From an uncultured Gammaproteobacteria bacterium (GTDB lineage: Bacteria > Pseudomonadota > Gammaproteobacteria > Eutrophobiales > Eutrophobiaceae), in contig CALKEZ010000012.1 of assembly GCA_938084745.1 (NCBI GenBank), positions 62,001 through 126,000 on the forward strand: DNA of 64,000 nucleotides. Reading direction: 5' to 3'. The translations under genes were made by a program, and so were the position numbers. The notes beneath the pieces were generated by a model. That model was given only the letters and a program-made list of their open reading frames with translations. It was not told the DNA's origin and ran no database searches. Positions 48,049 to 57,868 of this stretch are shown in pieces. Positions within the stretch are counted from its first letter, which is position 1. The number at the start of each line of letters is the position of its first letter.

Positions 48049-48079
48049 AAAAAAGGGAGTCAATTGACTCCCTTTTTTT
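48049..48079. terminator. Rho-independent terminator after hppA (bidirectional)
   Basis: A perfect 18-base palindrome GGGAGTCAATTGACTCCC is flanked by six A on the left and seven T on the right, so it can end transcription in both directions. It stands 19 bp after the hppA stop and separates hppA from the pyrophosphatase remnant. Confidence 0.9.
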
Positions 48080-48097
48080 CGAACGCTTTATACTCAC

Positions 48098-50224
48098 TTA
48101 TAGCAAGATACCACCATACTGAACGAAGAATGGTGTGAATACCAAACTCAGAATCGCCGATAGTTTGATAAGGATGTTCAGTGAAGGACCTGAAGTATCT
48201 TTCATCGGGTCACCCACAGTATCACCAACAACAGCTGCAGTGTGACAATCCGAGCCTTTGCCACCGAGGTTACCTGCTTCGATGTATTTCTTAGCATTGT
48301 CCCAGGCTCCACCACTGTTAGATGATGCGATGGCCAGGACGCCACCAGCAACCAGCGAGCCGATCAACATGGCCGCTACAGCTTCAACACCGAATAGGAA
48401 GCCTACAACGAGAGGCGAGCCCATGATCAACACGCCAGGAGCGATCATTTCTTTTAGCGCTGCCTGCGTCGATATAGCTACACACTTCGCGTAGTCAGGA
48501 GTGCCCGAGCCATCCATGATACCTGGAATAGTCTTGAACTGATGACGCACTTCTTCAATCATGGCGTATGCCGCAGCACCTACCGATTTCATCGTCATAG
48601 CAGAGAACAGGAATGGCAGAACCGCACCAATGAAAAGGAAAGTGAAAACCAGGGGCTCTAACAAGCTCATAGTAATCGGCTCACCGCGCAATGTTTCGGC
48701 AGTCGTAATAAAGGCCGCAAACAAAGCTAGTGAAGTCAATATTGCAGCACCGATGGCAAATCCTTTACCAATCGCTGCAGTAGTATTACCAGCAGAGTCT
48801 AAGATGTCAGTTCTACGTCTAACTTCTGACTCCAGGCCAACCATCTCAGCAATACCGCCGGCGTTGTCTGCAACAGGCCCATAAGCATCAATAGTAAGAG
48901 TGAGGACTAAGCTACCCAGCATACCCAGAGAGGCGATAGCGATGCCGTACATGCCCGCAAGCTCCCAGGAGATGAAGATGCTTGCCGCAATAGCTAAGTA
49001 AGGAAGAACCGTACTCTTATACCCCAGAGCTAGACCGTAAATGATATTGGTAGCAACACCAGTCTCACAGGACTTGGCGACTTCCTGAACGGGGGCAAAT
49101 TTTTCGGAGGTGTAATAACCGGTTAATAAACCAACCGTTAAGCCCGATACCAGACCGGCCAAGAAGCAGAAGTAAACGCCTATATTCGTATAGTCCGCAC
49201 CGTTTAACACGAAGTTTTCCGGGATCAGAGCAACAGTAAAGAAGTACATAACCACTGCCATGATGGCGCTGGAGATGATTAACAGCTTCATTAAAGCAGG
49301 AGCAACATCGTCTTCAGTCTTTACGCCAACCATTAGCTTAGTGAGCAGGGCTATTGGAATGCCTACAGCACTGATCAAAATTGGGAACAGCAATGCATCC
49401 GGGTTACCGGCAAAAACTACCGCACTTATAACCATCGCAGCACAGGTGCTTTCTGCACAAGAACCGAAAAGGTCCGCGCCCATACCAGCAACATCGCCCA
49501 CGTTGTCACCAACGTTGTCTGCAATTACCGCTGGGTTACGTGGGTCATCTTCGGGGATGCCCTGCTCAACCTTACCTACAAGGTCAGCGCCAACGTCAGC
49601 AGCCTTAGTAAAGATACCACCGCCAACACGTGCAAAGAGAGCTATTGTAGAACCACCCAGTCCAAAGCCTGCAATCACTTCCATAAGGATGTGATTATTT
49701 TCGGGGCCAAGATCAACAAGCAACCAGCTCATCACCACATAGATGATAACCAGTCCAAGCGTCGCTAGTCCGACAAGCGCAAAACCCATTACAGCGCCAG
49801 AGTTAATCGCCACATCATACGCAGCCGAGATGTCTTTCTTCGCTGAAACCGTAGTTCGCGCATTGCCTTGAGTCGCTACCTTCATACCGATATAGCCAGA
49901 AGCTATGGATATCGCACCACCAAACAGGAAGGCCATAGCAGTATAGATACCCTCATGGATATCCGGGGTATGAGTATTGTCGATCAGAATGGCGATAATA
50001 GCGGCGAAAACCACCATGAATATCGTCAGGACTTTGTATTCCTGCTTCAAGAAGGCCATCGCTCCTTTGGAGATAGCGCCGTGGATGAAAGTTAGCTTCT
50101 TTGACTGTTCTTCATCCAGCCCTAGATCAAGCGGTATACTTACAACCTTCTTCATGTAAAAGAAGGCTATACCCAAGCCCATCAGCGACAGGATTGTAGT
50201 TACCCAAATTGTTATGCCTGACAT
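48098..50224 (-). CDS. hppA: Membrane-bound, K+-dependent ion-translocating pyrophosphatase
   Basis: A 708-residue M-PPase with about 16 membrane segments that hydrolyses pyrophosphate to pump H+ or Na+. Conserved catalytic loops are [21 protein letters not shown] (PPi-binding, split here), [20 protein letters not shown], and [12 protein letters not shown] and [11 protein letters not shown] at the end. The sequence [14 protein letters not shown] has Ala where K+-independent enzymes have Lys, so this one needs K+. Whether it pumps Na+ cannot be told. It is a single gene with its own terminator. Confidence 0.95.
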   Translation of the reverse strand: MSGITIWVTTILSLMGLGIAFFYMKKVVSIPLDLGLDEEQSKKLTFIHGAISKGAMAFLKQEYKVLTIFMVVFAAIIAILIDNTHTPDIHEGIYTAMAFLFGGAISIASGYIGMKVATQGNARTTVSAKKDISAAYDVAINSGAVMGFALVGLATLGLVIIYVVMSWLLVDLGPENNHILMEVIAGFGLGGSTIALFARVGGGIFTKAADVGADLVGKVEQGIPEDDPRNPAVIADNVGDNVGDVAGMGADLFGSCAESTCAAMVISAVVFAGNPDALLFPILISAVGIPIALLTKLMVGVKTEDDVAPALMKLLIISSAIMAVVMYFFTVALIPENFVLNGADYTNIGVYFCFLAGLVSGLTVGLLTGYYTSEKFAPVQEVAKSCETGVATNIIYGLALGYKSTVLPYLAIAASIFISWELAGMYGIAIASLGMLGSLVLTLTIDAYGPVADNAGGIAEMVGLESEVRRRTDILDSAGNTTAAIGKGFAIGAAILTSLALFAAFITTAETLRGEPITMSLLEPLVFTFLFIGAVLPFLFSAMTMKSVGAAAYAMIEEVRHQFKTIPGIMDGSGTPDYAKCVAISTQAALKEMIAPGVLIMGSPLVVGFLFGVEAVAAMLIGSLVAGGVLAIASSNSGGAWDNAKKYIEAGNLGGKGSDCHTAAVVGDTVGDPMKDTSGPSLNILIKLSAILSLVFTPFFVQYGGILL

Positions 50225-50416
50225 CGAAATTCTTCCTCTTGAAATGGAATGTTTAATTTAAAGGCGCGCACTTTACCATAATGAACGCCGCAAAAAAAGC
50301 CGAGAACCCACTGTGAAAGCGGTATTTCCGTGCTTATCGATAGATTGAAGGAGAAGCAATAACTAGCCGACTTCGCGGGATGTGGGACGGGGACTAAAAA
50401 CGGCCTGCCTGGGGTA

Positions 50417-50590
50417 TTATTTCTTAGATTTACGGTTCTTCTTTTTAGAGATTGAGCTGTTAGCTGCCGCCTTATCAGCCTCACCGCGAGCCAATCGAAA
50501 GGCTTGGCGCATCTCGTCGAGCTTTGCCTCCTTGCGCTTGTGTAGCTGGTTTTCCTTACCTGCTTGAAAATCGACTATTTTATTATTCAT
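50417..50590 (-). CDS. Small basic protein (57 residues)
   Basis: A 57-residue protein that begins MNNKIVDFQAGKEN and contains KLDEMRQAFRLARGEAD, ending in a Lys-rich tail (SKKKNRKSKK). The helical middle and basic tail suggest binding to RNA, DNA or ribosomes. It lies 192 bp upstream of hppA on the same strand and 25 bp after the coiled-coil lipoprotein gene. I do not recognise the family. It is supported by its clean codon structure and by the ATG and stop; no strong Shine-Dalgarno sequence is visible. Confidence 0.6.
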   Translation of the reverse strand: MNNKIVDFQAGKENQLHKRKEAKLDEMRQAFRLARGEADKAAANSSISKKKNRKSKK

Positions 50591-50615
50591 ATCGAGATAG
50601 TAACCCCAAAACTGT

Positions 50616-51269
50616 CTATGGAGAATTAGCCTGACGCACTAATTCATTCTTACGGGATTCTAATTCCGCTATTAATTCCTTCGCCAGAGGCTCTACAGTA
50701 TTGCCCTGTTCATCGGTATTTGGGTATTTGGCCTGCTCTTGTGCCAACGTCGTCAACAGTTCTTCCGCTGTCTCGACAGCTCGCGCCAGCATAGCAACTC
50801 TCGACGCCTCTTCACCTCTTCTCGTCTCGATCGAGGCAATCTGTTGTTCCAGCTCTGTGATTCTGTCTAACCTATCCTGTTTACCAGCTTCAGCTGCCAC
50901 TATCGCAGCACTTCGCTCACGCTCCGCTTGCTCGCGTGCTTGCTGCTCTTGCCGCTCCGCCTCGTCTTGGGCTCTAGCCTCGGCAACCTGCCGCTCTCTT
51001 GCCTCTCGCTCTTGACGCCGTTCCGCAGCCGCTCGTTCTCTTTGCTGTTGAAGCTCAGCAGCTTGGGCGCGCTCTTGATCTGCCACGACTTGCGCCGCTT
51101 CCTTCTCCAACGCCACGCGCTCGGCTTCGACAACGGCGATCTCTGCGTCTTTCGCAGCCTGAGAGGCACAAGATCCCAGCAGCAGTAGCATTAAAGTGGC
51201 AACGACAACACGAATTTTTGCGGCACTTAGTAGTAAATATGCTTCGCGATCCCGCAAACGGTTTTTCAT
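50616..51269 (-). CDS. Predicted coiled-coil lipoprotein
   Basis: A 217-residue protein. An N-terminal hydrophobic segment leads to a lipobox (LLGSC, Cys about residue 34), followed by a long Ala/Glu/Arg/Gln-rich coiled coil (about 40-170, e.g. QQQRERAAAERRQEREA) and a short C-terminal domain. It would be anchored to the outer or inner membrane and reach into the periplasm. AAGGAG lies seven bases before the ATG. No enzymatic motif. Low-complexity composition makes homology calls unsafe. Confidence 0.75.
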   Translation of the reverse strand: MKNRLRDREAYLLLSAAKIRVVVATLMLLLLGSCASQAAKDAEIAVVEAERVALEKEAAQVVADQERAQAAELQQQRERAAAERRQEREARERQVAEARAQDEAERQEQQAREQAERERSAAIVAAEAGKQDRLDRITELEQQIASIETRRGEEASRVAMLARAVETAEELLTTLAQEQAKYPNTDEQGNTVEPLAKELIAELESRKNELVRQANSP

Positions 51270-51511
51270 GGCAATCTCCTTCAGACTAAGTGCATAGTAT
51301 CGAGTGCACTCTTTACTTCGAGGGATACTAACTCCAAGCCCTTGATTAATAAATTATTTTCACTATAAATCGTAAATTTTATCGCTTTTTCCGTAGTTTA
51401 TAGCGATAAACACGCTGTTTGTCAGTAAAATCAAAATCTACACCTGCTATCGGCAGGATCGAAATGATTTTTATCTTGGTGGTTTAATCCAGCGAGCAAT
51501 ACCAACTGATC

Positions 51512-52870
51512 ATGAGCAGGCAAGTCACATTGGACTCTAGACCTTCAGCGCGCCCGAAGCTCACTACAATTTTGCTGCGAACCCTTGTAGTGCTGCTACT
51601 CAGCACGCCGGTAATAGTGCTGCTACTTGCTATAGAGAGTTCTCCCAGTCTCGTCGTTGAACAACAGTTAAGTGATGAAGAGCTTTCCAAAATTCAAACC
51701 CTGTTGCTGGAAAGTACCCCACAGTCCCCTAGCTATGCGAGCCGGCATGAACTGCAGCTCAACTCCCAAGAACTGAGCTTACTACTGCGCTATGCGGTTA
51801 ACATAATGAACCTCTCTTCTGACTGGGCAGCACAAACTCAACTATCCCAAGGCAATCTAAATACACAATTAAGTGTTCAGCTAGGCGCCGGGCCTCTGCC
51901 CATCTACATGAACGTAGAGGCCGATTTCATCGAGGATGCCAACCTGCTAACGCTGAATGCACTGCGAATAGGCAGAATTGATGTGCCCAATAGACTTCTA
52001 CAATTCACACTACAGCGGCTACGAGGAGACCTCGCAACTGAAAACGTCGCCTATCAGGATTTCAGCGAACTGATCAACACTATTGAACGTGTCGATCTCG
52101 AGATAAACCAAATGACCGTTGCACTGCAGTGGAACCGGAATCTAATTAGTCGCATCGGCAGTCAGGCGCAGCAGCTTTTTATATCCGAGCAAGATCAGCA
52201 GCGCATAATCAACTACTACGCTATCATCACAAATATTGCTGCAGCAGTGCCCATCGACATTCGGGCTGTATCGGTCAATGCTTTTCTATCGCCACTGTTT
52301 GCCGCGGCAGCGGAGAAGACCTTAGCGGGCAGTGACCCTATTGCAGAGAACCGAACTGCCTTTCAAACCCTAGCCGCCTATTTAAATAAAGAATCGATCG
52401 CACAACTCATCGGAAAAGAATCCGCCGCCGAAATCGAACCAGCCCCCTTCATAGAAGCAAGGCTGCTTCGACGTCAGGATCTGGCACAGCATCTAGTTTC
52501 GGTAGCAGCAATAACCGCTTCGGCTGGCGCGGACCTCGCACAGATGCTGTCCACAACGAAGGAAGCCTATGATGCGCGCTACCGTTCCGGGTTCAGTTTT
52601 TCTGATCTTACTGCCAATAATGTGGGTGTCAGCATCGCGCGGCTGGCAACGAGAGACCCTGAAACTGCCAAAATCATGCAGGGCCGACTGGCAAACCTAC
52701 AAAATGAATCTGACTATATGCCTCAGGTAGGCAACAACCAAGATGGCCTATCCGAAACCGATTTCAATGCAATGTATACGGATAGAAGCAGTCCACAATA
52801 CGCAAAGCGACTCGCCGAAATTCAAACACTTATCGACAGCCGACCGCTATTTTCAGAATTGTTTCAATAG
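51512..52870 (+). CDS. Membrane-anchored protein of unknown function
   Basis: A 452-residue protein with one N-terminal membrane segment (about residues 17-42, ILLRTLVVLLLSTPVIVLLLA) and a large periplasmic part. The first half includes LQLNSQELSLLLRYAVNIMN and NALRIGRIDVPNRLLQFTLQ, a beta-rich layout resembling lipid-binding-like families, but I make no assignment. The second half is helical. It is divergent from the coiled-coil lipoprotein and upstream of the DksA-like gene. Function unknown. Confidence 0.72.
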   Translation: MSRQVTLDSRPSARPKLTTILLRTLVVLLLSTPVIVLLLAIESSPSLVVEQQLSDEELSKIQTLLLESTPQSPSYASRHELQLNSQELSLLLRYAVNIMNLSSDWAAQTQLSQGNLNTQLSVQLGAGPLPIYMNVEADFIEDANLLTLNALRIGRIDVPNRLLQFTLQRLRGDLATENVAYQDFSELINTIERVDLEINQMTVALQWNRNLISRIGSQAQQLFISEQDQQRIINYYAIITNIAAAVPIDIRAVSVNAFLSPLFAAAAEKTLAGSDPIAENRTAFQTLAAYLNKESIAQLIGKESAAEIEPAPFIEARLLRRQDLAQHLVSVAAITASAGADLAQMLSTTKEAYDARYRSGFSFSDLTANNVGVSIARLATRDPETAKIMQGRLANLQNESDYMPQVGNNQDGLSETDFNAMYTDRSSPQYAKRLAEIQTLIDSRPLFSELFQ

Positions 52871-52894
52871 AAGATTCGTTCAGCTAATGTAACT

Positions 52895-53272
52895 TTGAAG
52901 GCAGCAACCATTTTGGTCCAACTCACGCCCAAGCAAAAACAAGAACTGCTCTCAGTGCTGCTATCCAACAAAACCAAATTGGAACAGCAGCTACTTGATG
53001 CTGAATCAGCGACAGGCGTTGTGACCCTCGATCAAAGCTCTGTAGGCAGGGTTTCTCGAGTTGATGCTATGCAACAACAGAGCATGGCCGTATCAACTCG
53101 CGCGATAGCAGAGGCTAGTTTGAGAAAAGTCCTAAAAACCCTGAAACGAATGGATGCAGAGGATTTTGGCTACTGCGGCGAGTGCGACAAGCCAATACAG
53201 TTCAACCGACTCAAAGTGCAGCCCCAGGCAAGCCATTGCCTGAAGTGTCAAGATCAACTAGATCAGGCCTAA
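52895..53272 (+). CDS. TraR/DksA-family zinc-finger protein
   Basis: A 125-residue protein of the short DksA-like class. The region LDQSSVGRVSRVDAMQQQ (about residues 49-66) carries the acidic loop residue typical of TraR/YbiI-type proteins, and the C-terminal zinc finger has four cysteines in CGECDKPIQFNRL and HCLKCQ. These proteins bind the RNA polymerase secondary channel. The start is TTG; another in-frame TTG lies six codons downstream, so the start is unsure. It is distinct from the genuine dksA at 57.3 kb. Confidence 0.82.
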   Translation: MKAATILVQLTPKQKQELLSVLLSNKTKLEQQLLDAESATGVVTLDQSSVGRVSRVDAMQQQSMAVSTRAIAEASLRKVLKTLKRMDAEDFGYCGECDKPIQFNRLKVQPQASHCLKCQDQLDQA

Positions 53273-53362
53273 GCAAGGCGTTATCATTAGCCCATAGCTT
53301 CCAAAATGCTGGTGTATAACACCGCCAATATTTTGTCCCGTGAACTAATTTGAGCCACCATC

Positions 53363-54592
53363 ATGCCGAAAAAAGGCTTTAACACGACAAACCTGCACTC
53401 CGACCGCAGAGACAACCCGGAACATGGCGTATTGCACAAGGCCATTCACCCGTCCGTCGCCTATGGCTATGAAGATGCGAGAGAGCTAGCTGAAGTCTTT
53501 CAAGGGAAGCGCGCTGGCTATAACTATGGTCGGCAGCTAAATCCTACCGTTACTGCTCTGCAAAATAAAATTACAGCAATGGAAGATGGTATTGCAACCG
53601 CGGCCTTCGCAACTGGCATGGCCGCCATCGCATCGACTATGCTGTCGCTGCTTAGACAGGGAGACCACATCGTCTCCAGCGCCTACCTATTTGGCAATAC
53701 AAATAGCCTATTTGGTACATTTCAGAATCTTGGCATTGAGGTAACGTTCGTCGATGCAACTGACGTCAACAAGGTGCAAGCCGCGATCAGGGGAAACACC
53801 CGCCTGGTGTTCGTCGAAACGATTGCAAACCCAGTCACGCAGATCGCAGACTTAACCGCGATTGGCGCGCTGTGCAAAAGCGAAAACCTAATCTTTTGTG
53901 TCGACAACACGATGACCTCGCCGCATCTATTCCGACCAAAATCGGTTGGCGCGAGCTTCAGCGTTAATTCCCTGACGAAATACATAGGCGGCCATGGCAA
54001 CGCGCTCGGAGGCACGATCACCGATACCGGCCTCTACGACTGGACCGGCTTCGCGAATATCTACGACAATTACAAGAGTCAGGATACCGCGCTATGGGGC
54101 ATCACTCAGGTGAAGAAAAAGGGTCTGCGCGACATCGGTGCCTCTTTAGGCCCGGAAGCCGCCCACCATCTGGCAGTGGGCTCTGAGACGTTGAGCCTAC
54201 GCATGGATAAAGCGTGCAATAACGCCCAGAAAATCGCCGAATTCTGCGAACAACACCCTAAGGTGAAGCAGGTCAACTACCCTGGGCTGCCTGCCCACCC
54301 ACAGCATGAGCGTGCCAAAAAACTATTCAAGGGTTTCGGCTCAATTATGAGCATCGATCTCGTAGCCGGCGTCGATTGTTTTGACGTGCTAAATGCTATG
54401 GAGAATATAGTTTCATCAAGCAATCTAGGCGATACCCGCACTCTAGCCATTCCAGTTGCCCATACCATCTATTATGAGATGGGAGCGGAGCGCCGTGCCT
54501 CTATGGGCATCGCTGACTCCATGCTTCGCTTCTCTATCGGTATAGAAGAGGCCGAAGATCTGTTGGCAGATTTTGAAAAGGCCCTCACTTAA
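53363..54592 (+). CDS. Cys/Met metabolism PLP-dependent enzyme
   Basis: A 409-residue enzyme of the trans-sulfuration family (cystathionine gamma-synthase, O-acylhomoserine sulfhydrylase or methionine gamma-lyase). PLP lysine is in SVNSLTKYIGGHGN (about residues 193-206); Tyr and Arg for the phosphate are seen in AGYNYGRQLNPTV; CVDNTMTSPHLF is the aspartate that contacts the pyridine N. Subfamily cannot be fixed by eye. It follows the DksA-like gene by 90 bp and precedes a Rieske gene by 21 bp. Confidence 0.88.
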   Translation: MPKKGFNTTNLHSDRRDNPEHGVLHKAIHPSVAYGYEDARELAEVFQGKRAGYNYGRQLNPTVTALQNKITAMEDGIATAAFATGMAAIASTMLSLLRQGDHIVSSAYLFGNTNSLFGTFQNLGIEVTFVDATDVNKVQAAIRGNTRLVFVETIANPVTQIADLTAIGALCKSENLIFCVDNTMTSPHLFRPKSVGASFSVNSLTKYIGGHGNALGGTITDTGLYDWTGFANIYDNYKSQDTALWGITQVKKKGLRDIGASLGPEAAHHLAVGSETLSLRMDKACNNAQKIAEFCEQHPKVKQVNYPGLPAHPQHERAKKLFKGFGSIMSIDLVAGVDCFDVLNAMENIVSSSNLGDTRTLAIPVAHTIYYEMGAERRASMGIADSMLRFSIGIEEAEDLLADFEKALT

Positions 54593-54613
54593 TAACTGAG
54601 TAATGGATACTTC

Positions 54614-54961
54614 ATGATTAGTCTTATTAGCGCAGATGAAATTAAAGAAGGCACCTCGAAGGGAATTGAGCTTAACAATTTCTATATGTTTGCTGTTAAA
54701 AAAGATGCTGAGGTATTTTTGTATTGGAATCGTTGCCCGCATCTGGGCACTCCGCTCGAGTGGGAGGAAGATCGGTTTCTGGACCCCGAAGGCGCCTTAA
54801 TCATCTGCTCTACACACGGAGCACTTTTCGAAATTGAGGGTGGTCGCTGTCTTGCAGGGCCCTGCAAGGGCAAACACCTGCAAGCTATACCGTTTGTCTT
54901 AGACAATGGCATGGTCATGATCGAAGAATCGACACTACGTGTTTCGCCCCCCCTGCAGTAA
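54614..54961 (+). CDS. Rieske [2Fe-2S] protein
   Basis: A 115-residue soluble ferredoxin-like protein. The two cluster-binding motifs are CPHLGTPLEW (Cys and His about residues 41-43) and CSTHGALFE (Cys and His, about 63-66), spaced as in Rieske ferredoxins. No membrane segment. Likely an electron donor or a nitrite-reductase-small-subunit-like protein. It lies 21 bp after the PLP enzyme gene and may be co-transcribed. Confidence 0.9.
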   Translation: MISLISADEIKEGTSKGIELNNFYMFAVKKDAEVFLYWNRCPHLGTPLEWEEDRFLDPEGALIICSTHGALFEIEGGRCLAGPCKGKHLQAIPFVLDNGMVMIEESTLRVSPPLQ

Positions 54962-54995
54962 GGCATCTTGAACACTTACTAGCTTTTACCCAGTT

Positions 54996-55721
54996 CTAAC
55001 TTAAAAGTACCGACACCTTATCGCGCAATGTGACTCGCGAATTTGGTAGATCAAACTCCGCCCGATAGGCGAGCACTTCCACGCCCTTCGACACTACCTC
55101 TCTAAGCAAACGCCCATACTCGGGATCTACATTGTCTGCAGGCGTGATATGTTGTATGCCGCTGTGCTGCACACAAAACAGCAATACCGCTCGATGGCCT
55201 AGGGTACGCATATGGAGCAACTCTTGCAGATGCTTCTGACCGCGAGTCGTTACAGCATCAGGAAAGCTGCCTAGCCCGTCGCCCAAGCCGAGGCTCACAT
55301 TCTTTACTTCGACATAACACAGTGCAGCCGGATCGCTAGCTGTTCCCTCGAGAAGCAAGTCGATGCGACTTTTCTGCTCTCCGTAGGCTACCTCGGTACG
55401 CAGTGATTCATAACCCGTCAGTTCGTCGATCCGATCCGATGCAATGGCTTCGTAAACAAGCTTGTTCGCCAATCCAGTGTTAATGCCAACAATGTGACTC
55501 TTATCAACCTCAACAAAATCCCAGGTGCAGGCATACTTTCTCTTCGGATTTTCGGAGTCGGAATACCAAATTTTGCTGCCGGATTCCTGGCAATTTTTCA
55601 TAGACCCTGTGTTCGGACAGTGAATTGTTATGGACTCCCCCGCCTCTGTTGTAATATCAGCCAGAAAACGTTTATAGCGCTTTCGTAATACACCTACCTG
55701 TAATTTTTTTTGCAGCTGCAT
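54996..55721 (-). CDS. sfsA: SfsA, sugar fermentation stimulation protein / nuclease-like fold
   Basis: A 241-residue protein with the SfsA sequence: an N-terminal OB-like region (GVLRKRYKRFLADI, HCPNTGSMKNC) and a PD-(D/E)XK-like region in RIDLLLEG and CYVEVKNVSL (about residues 118-146). SfsA is a putative DNA-binding protein in E. coli. It is next to an aminotransferase on the same strand, as in Pseudomonas near dksA. Confidence 0.93.
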   Translation of the reverse strand: MQLQKKLQVGVLRKRYKRFLADITTEAGESITIHCPNTGSMKNCQESGSKIWYSDSENPKRKYACTWDFVEVDKSHIVGINTGLANKLVYEAIASDRIDELTGYESLRTEVAYGEQKSRIDLLLEGTASDPAALCYVEVKNVSLGLGDGLGSFPDAVTTRGQKHLQELLHMRTLGHRAVLLFCVQHSGIQHITPADNVDPEYGRLLREVVSKGVEVLAYRAEFDLPNSRVTLRDKVSVLLS

Positions 55722-55755
55722 CGAAAAAATACCTGCCGGCTGAGAGAGAGAAAGC

Positions 55756-56925
55756 TTATAGCAAGGCGTTCTGAAGCCTTTCTACACCAAGCTCTAAGCT
55801 CTCCATGTCTGTTGTAAATGCAATACGCACGTGGCTCTTGCTTTCGAAATCACCAAAATCTGTACCTGGAGTCAGGGCAACCCCATGCTTTTCTAACATC
55901 TCATGACAAAATTTTTCACAGTCATCGGAGAATTTAGAAATATTGGCATAGACGTAAAATGCTCCCTGGATATTTTCAGAGAGTGAGAAACCCATACTTT
56001 TAAGCGCCCCAGCAAGGAAGTCTTTTCTGAGGCGAAACGCTTCTCTGCGCTCATCGAAAATGTGTTTGGCTTCGGGTGTGAACGCTGCCAGAGCCGCATA
56101 TTGCGAAATGGAGGATGCCGATATATACATATTCTGAGCAAGTACAGTGGCCATCTCGACATGCTCTTGTGGCACTACGATCCAACCCAAACGCCACCCA
56201 GTCATACCGAAGTATTTGGAGAAACTATTCACTACAAAGGCCGATTGATCTAACTCCAGAACACTTGGCAGATCGTCAACGTAGTGCAGCCCATGATAAA
56301 TCTCATCAACCAACAGGTGCTTCTTCCTCGCTGCCGCCCAGTCACAAGCCGCCTTAAGTTCCGAACGCTCCAGTATTGTACCGGTAGGGTTGCTTGGAGA
56401 CGCCAACCAAAGCCCGCTGGTTTTGTCTGTGCAGTATTTATCCAACTGTTCTAGCGTAGGCTGAAAATTCTGCTTAATACCTACCGGAATTAGCTGCGGC
56501 TGCGCCGACATCATATGAATGAAGTTGCGCACACAGGGATAGGCAGGATCGCTAAGCAAGACGCCATCGCCAGCTCGTACCAGCAGATTCGCTAAAAGGC
56601 TTAGCCCGCCACTCGCGCCTGGCGTAATCAGTATACGATCTGCGCCAACCTTTACATTGTAGTTTTCCCGATAGTGGACAGACAAGCATTCTCTTAACTC
56701 GGCAAGGCCTATCGCTTCCGTGTACTTAGTCAGCCCGTCATCAAGCGCCCTCTTTCCCGCGTCTATGATTGGTTGAGCTGAAGAGAAATCGGGTTCACCA
56801 ACTTCCATGTGCACGATTTGACGCCCCTGGGATTCCAAGTGTCGCGCTCTGGCCATGACCGTCATCACACGAAAAGGGTTTACCTTTGAGAGTGGGTCTT
56901 GAACCGCTATTCGGTTATTGGGCAT
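55756..56925 (-). CDS. Class I/II PLP-dependent aminotransferase
   Basis: A 389-residue fold-type I aminotransferase. HMEVGEPDFSSAQPI (about residues 39-53) is the N-terminal substrate loop, SNPTG the cofactor Asn site, and VNSFSKYFGMTGWRLGWIV holds the PLP Lys (about 231-249). The C-terminal Arg is in SHVRIAFTTD. Probably aspartate/alanine-type; the specific substrate cannot be read. It lies divergent from dksA, in the arrangement known from Pseudomonas, and 34 bp upstream of sfsA. Confidence 0.92.
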   Translation of the reverse strand: MPNNRIAVQDPLSKVNPFRVMTVMARARHLESQGRQIVHMEVGEPDFSSAQPIIDAGKRALDDGLTKYTEAIGLAELRECLSVHYRENYNVKVGADRILITPGASGGLSLLANLLVRAGDGVLLSDPAYPCVRNFIHMMSAQPQLIPVGIKQNFQPTLEQLDKYCTDKTSGLWLASPSNPTGTILERSELKAACDWAAARKKHLLVDEIYHGLHYVDDLPSVLELDQSAFVVNSFSKYFGMTGWRLGWIVVPQEHVEMATVLAQNMYISASSISQYAALAAFTPEAKHIFDERREAFRLRKDFLAGALKSMGFSLSENIQGAFYVYANISKFSDDCEKFCHEMLEKHGVALTPGTDFGDFESKSHVRIAFTTDMESLELGVERLQNALL

Positions 56926-57280
56926 GTTAGGGTTCCTGGAGGGAGATAGAGTGCTACAATCGGGCCATTATAGTTGATCAATTTTAAAAACCACTAGGTA
57001 TAAATAGCTTTAAGCGTAGCTCGAGGCCTTGCCTAATCAACTGGTGATTTTTATAGCATCCCCACAAAGAATCTGTTAGCTTACCCAGCTTTCTGAAAAC
57101 TGCACATTTCAACGCGAAGAACACGCACTGAAAGCATGTGAAATTCCATCATCAAACTCTATCTATACACGTTTCACAGAGTTTGTTTTATAAATGAAAA
57201 ATCCTCATTTACGCGGCAGCTTGTCGACAACACAAGCAAAATAATTCGCTAAATGGGGATGCACAGAGGCATTAGCGATC
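56926..57280. other. Divergent promoter region between the aminotransferase gene and dksA
   Basis: 355 bp without a gene. It must hold the aminotransferase and dksA promoters; an AT-rich block around 57180-57215 is a candidate for the latter. I see no repeat, riboswitch or sRNA in it. Confidence 0.5.
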
Positions 57281-57724
57281 ATGGCTAACTCTCAGAACTT
57301 AGAATCACAACCGGTTCTAAAGAATTTCGTACCGTACAAGCCGAAGAAAAACGAAGTGTACATGAACGAGAAGCAGCGTGAGCACTTCAAGGTGATACTG
57401 CTAGACTGGCGCGAGCAATTGATGCAGGAAGTTGATCGCACGGTGCATCACATGCAAGACGATGCTGCTAACTACCCAGATCCCGCCGATCGTGCAACTC
57501 AGGAAGAAGAGTTTAGCCTCGAGCTGCGCACACGCGACCGAGAACGCAAGCTAATCAAGAAGATCGATCGCACCATCGAGCTCATCGCTCAGGATGACTA
57601 TGGCTACTGTGATTCTTGCGGGATCGATATAGGTATCCGCCGCTTAGAAGCTAGACCAACTGCTATTAAGTGCATCGATTGTAAGACCCTAGACGAGATT
57701 AAAGAAAAGCAACTCGGTAGCTAA
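57281..57724 (+). CDS. dksA: RNA polymerase-binding transcription factor DksA
   Basis: A 147-residue DksA, which binds in the secondary channel of RNA polymerase and with ppGpp alters transcription. The coiled-coil tip residues are in NYPDPADRA (Asp pair, about residues 65-73). The C4 zinc finger is [18 protein letters not shown] with CIDC (about 111-135). It is upstream of gluQ, the common order in gammaproteobacteria. Confidence 0.96.
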   Translation: MANSQNLESQPVLKNFVPYKPKKNEVYMNEKQREHFKVILLDWREQLMQEVDRTVHHMQDDAANYPDPADRATQEEEFSLELRTRDRERKLIKKIDRTIELIAQDDYGYCDSCGIDIGIRRLEARPTAIKCIDCKTLDEIKEKQLGS

Positions 57725-57868
57725 GCTACTACTTGTAGCTGCATGCGCTAATTCAACAAGCAGCGCATTGCGGCCAATCTCATCATCTGGGGCGCCTCAG
57801 AACCCGCTATTTTGTGTCTTCCAAATTGAGGGAGAATTACGGATCCAATCCGTATTAAACTACTCAAT

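Noticed and set aside
50701-51289. Long plus-strand frames opposite the coiled-coil lipoprotein
   Set aside because: They mirror the Ala/Glu/Arg-rich low-complexity gene on the minus strand; no ribosome site.
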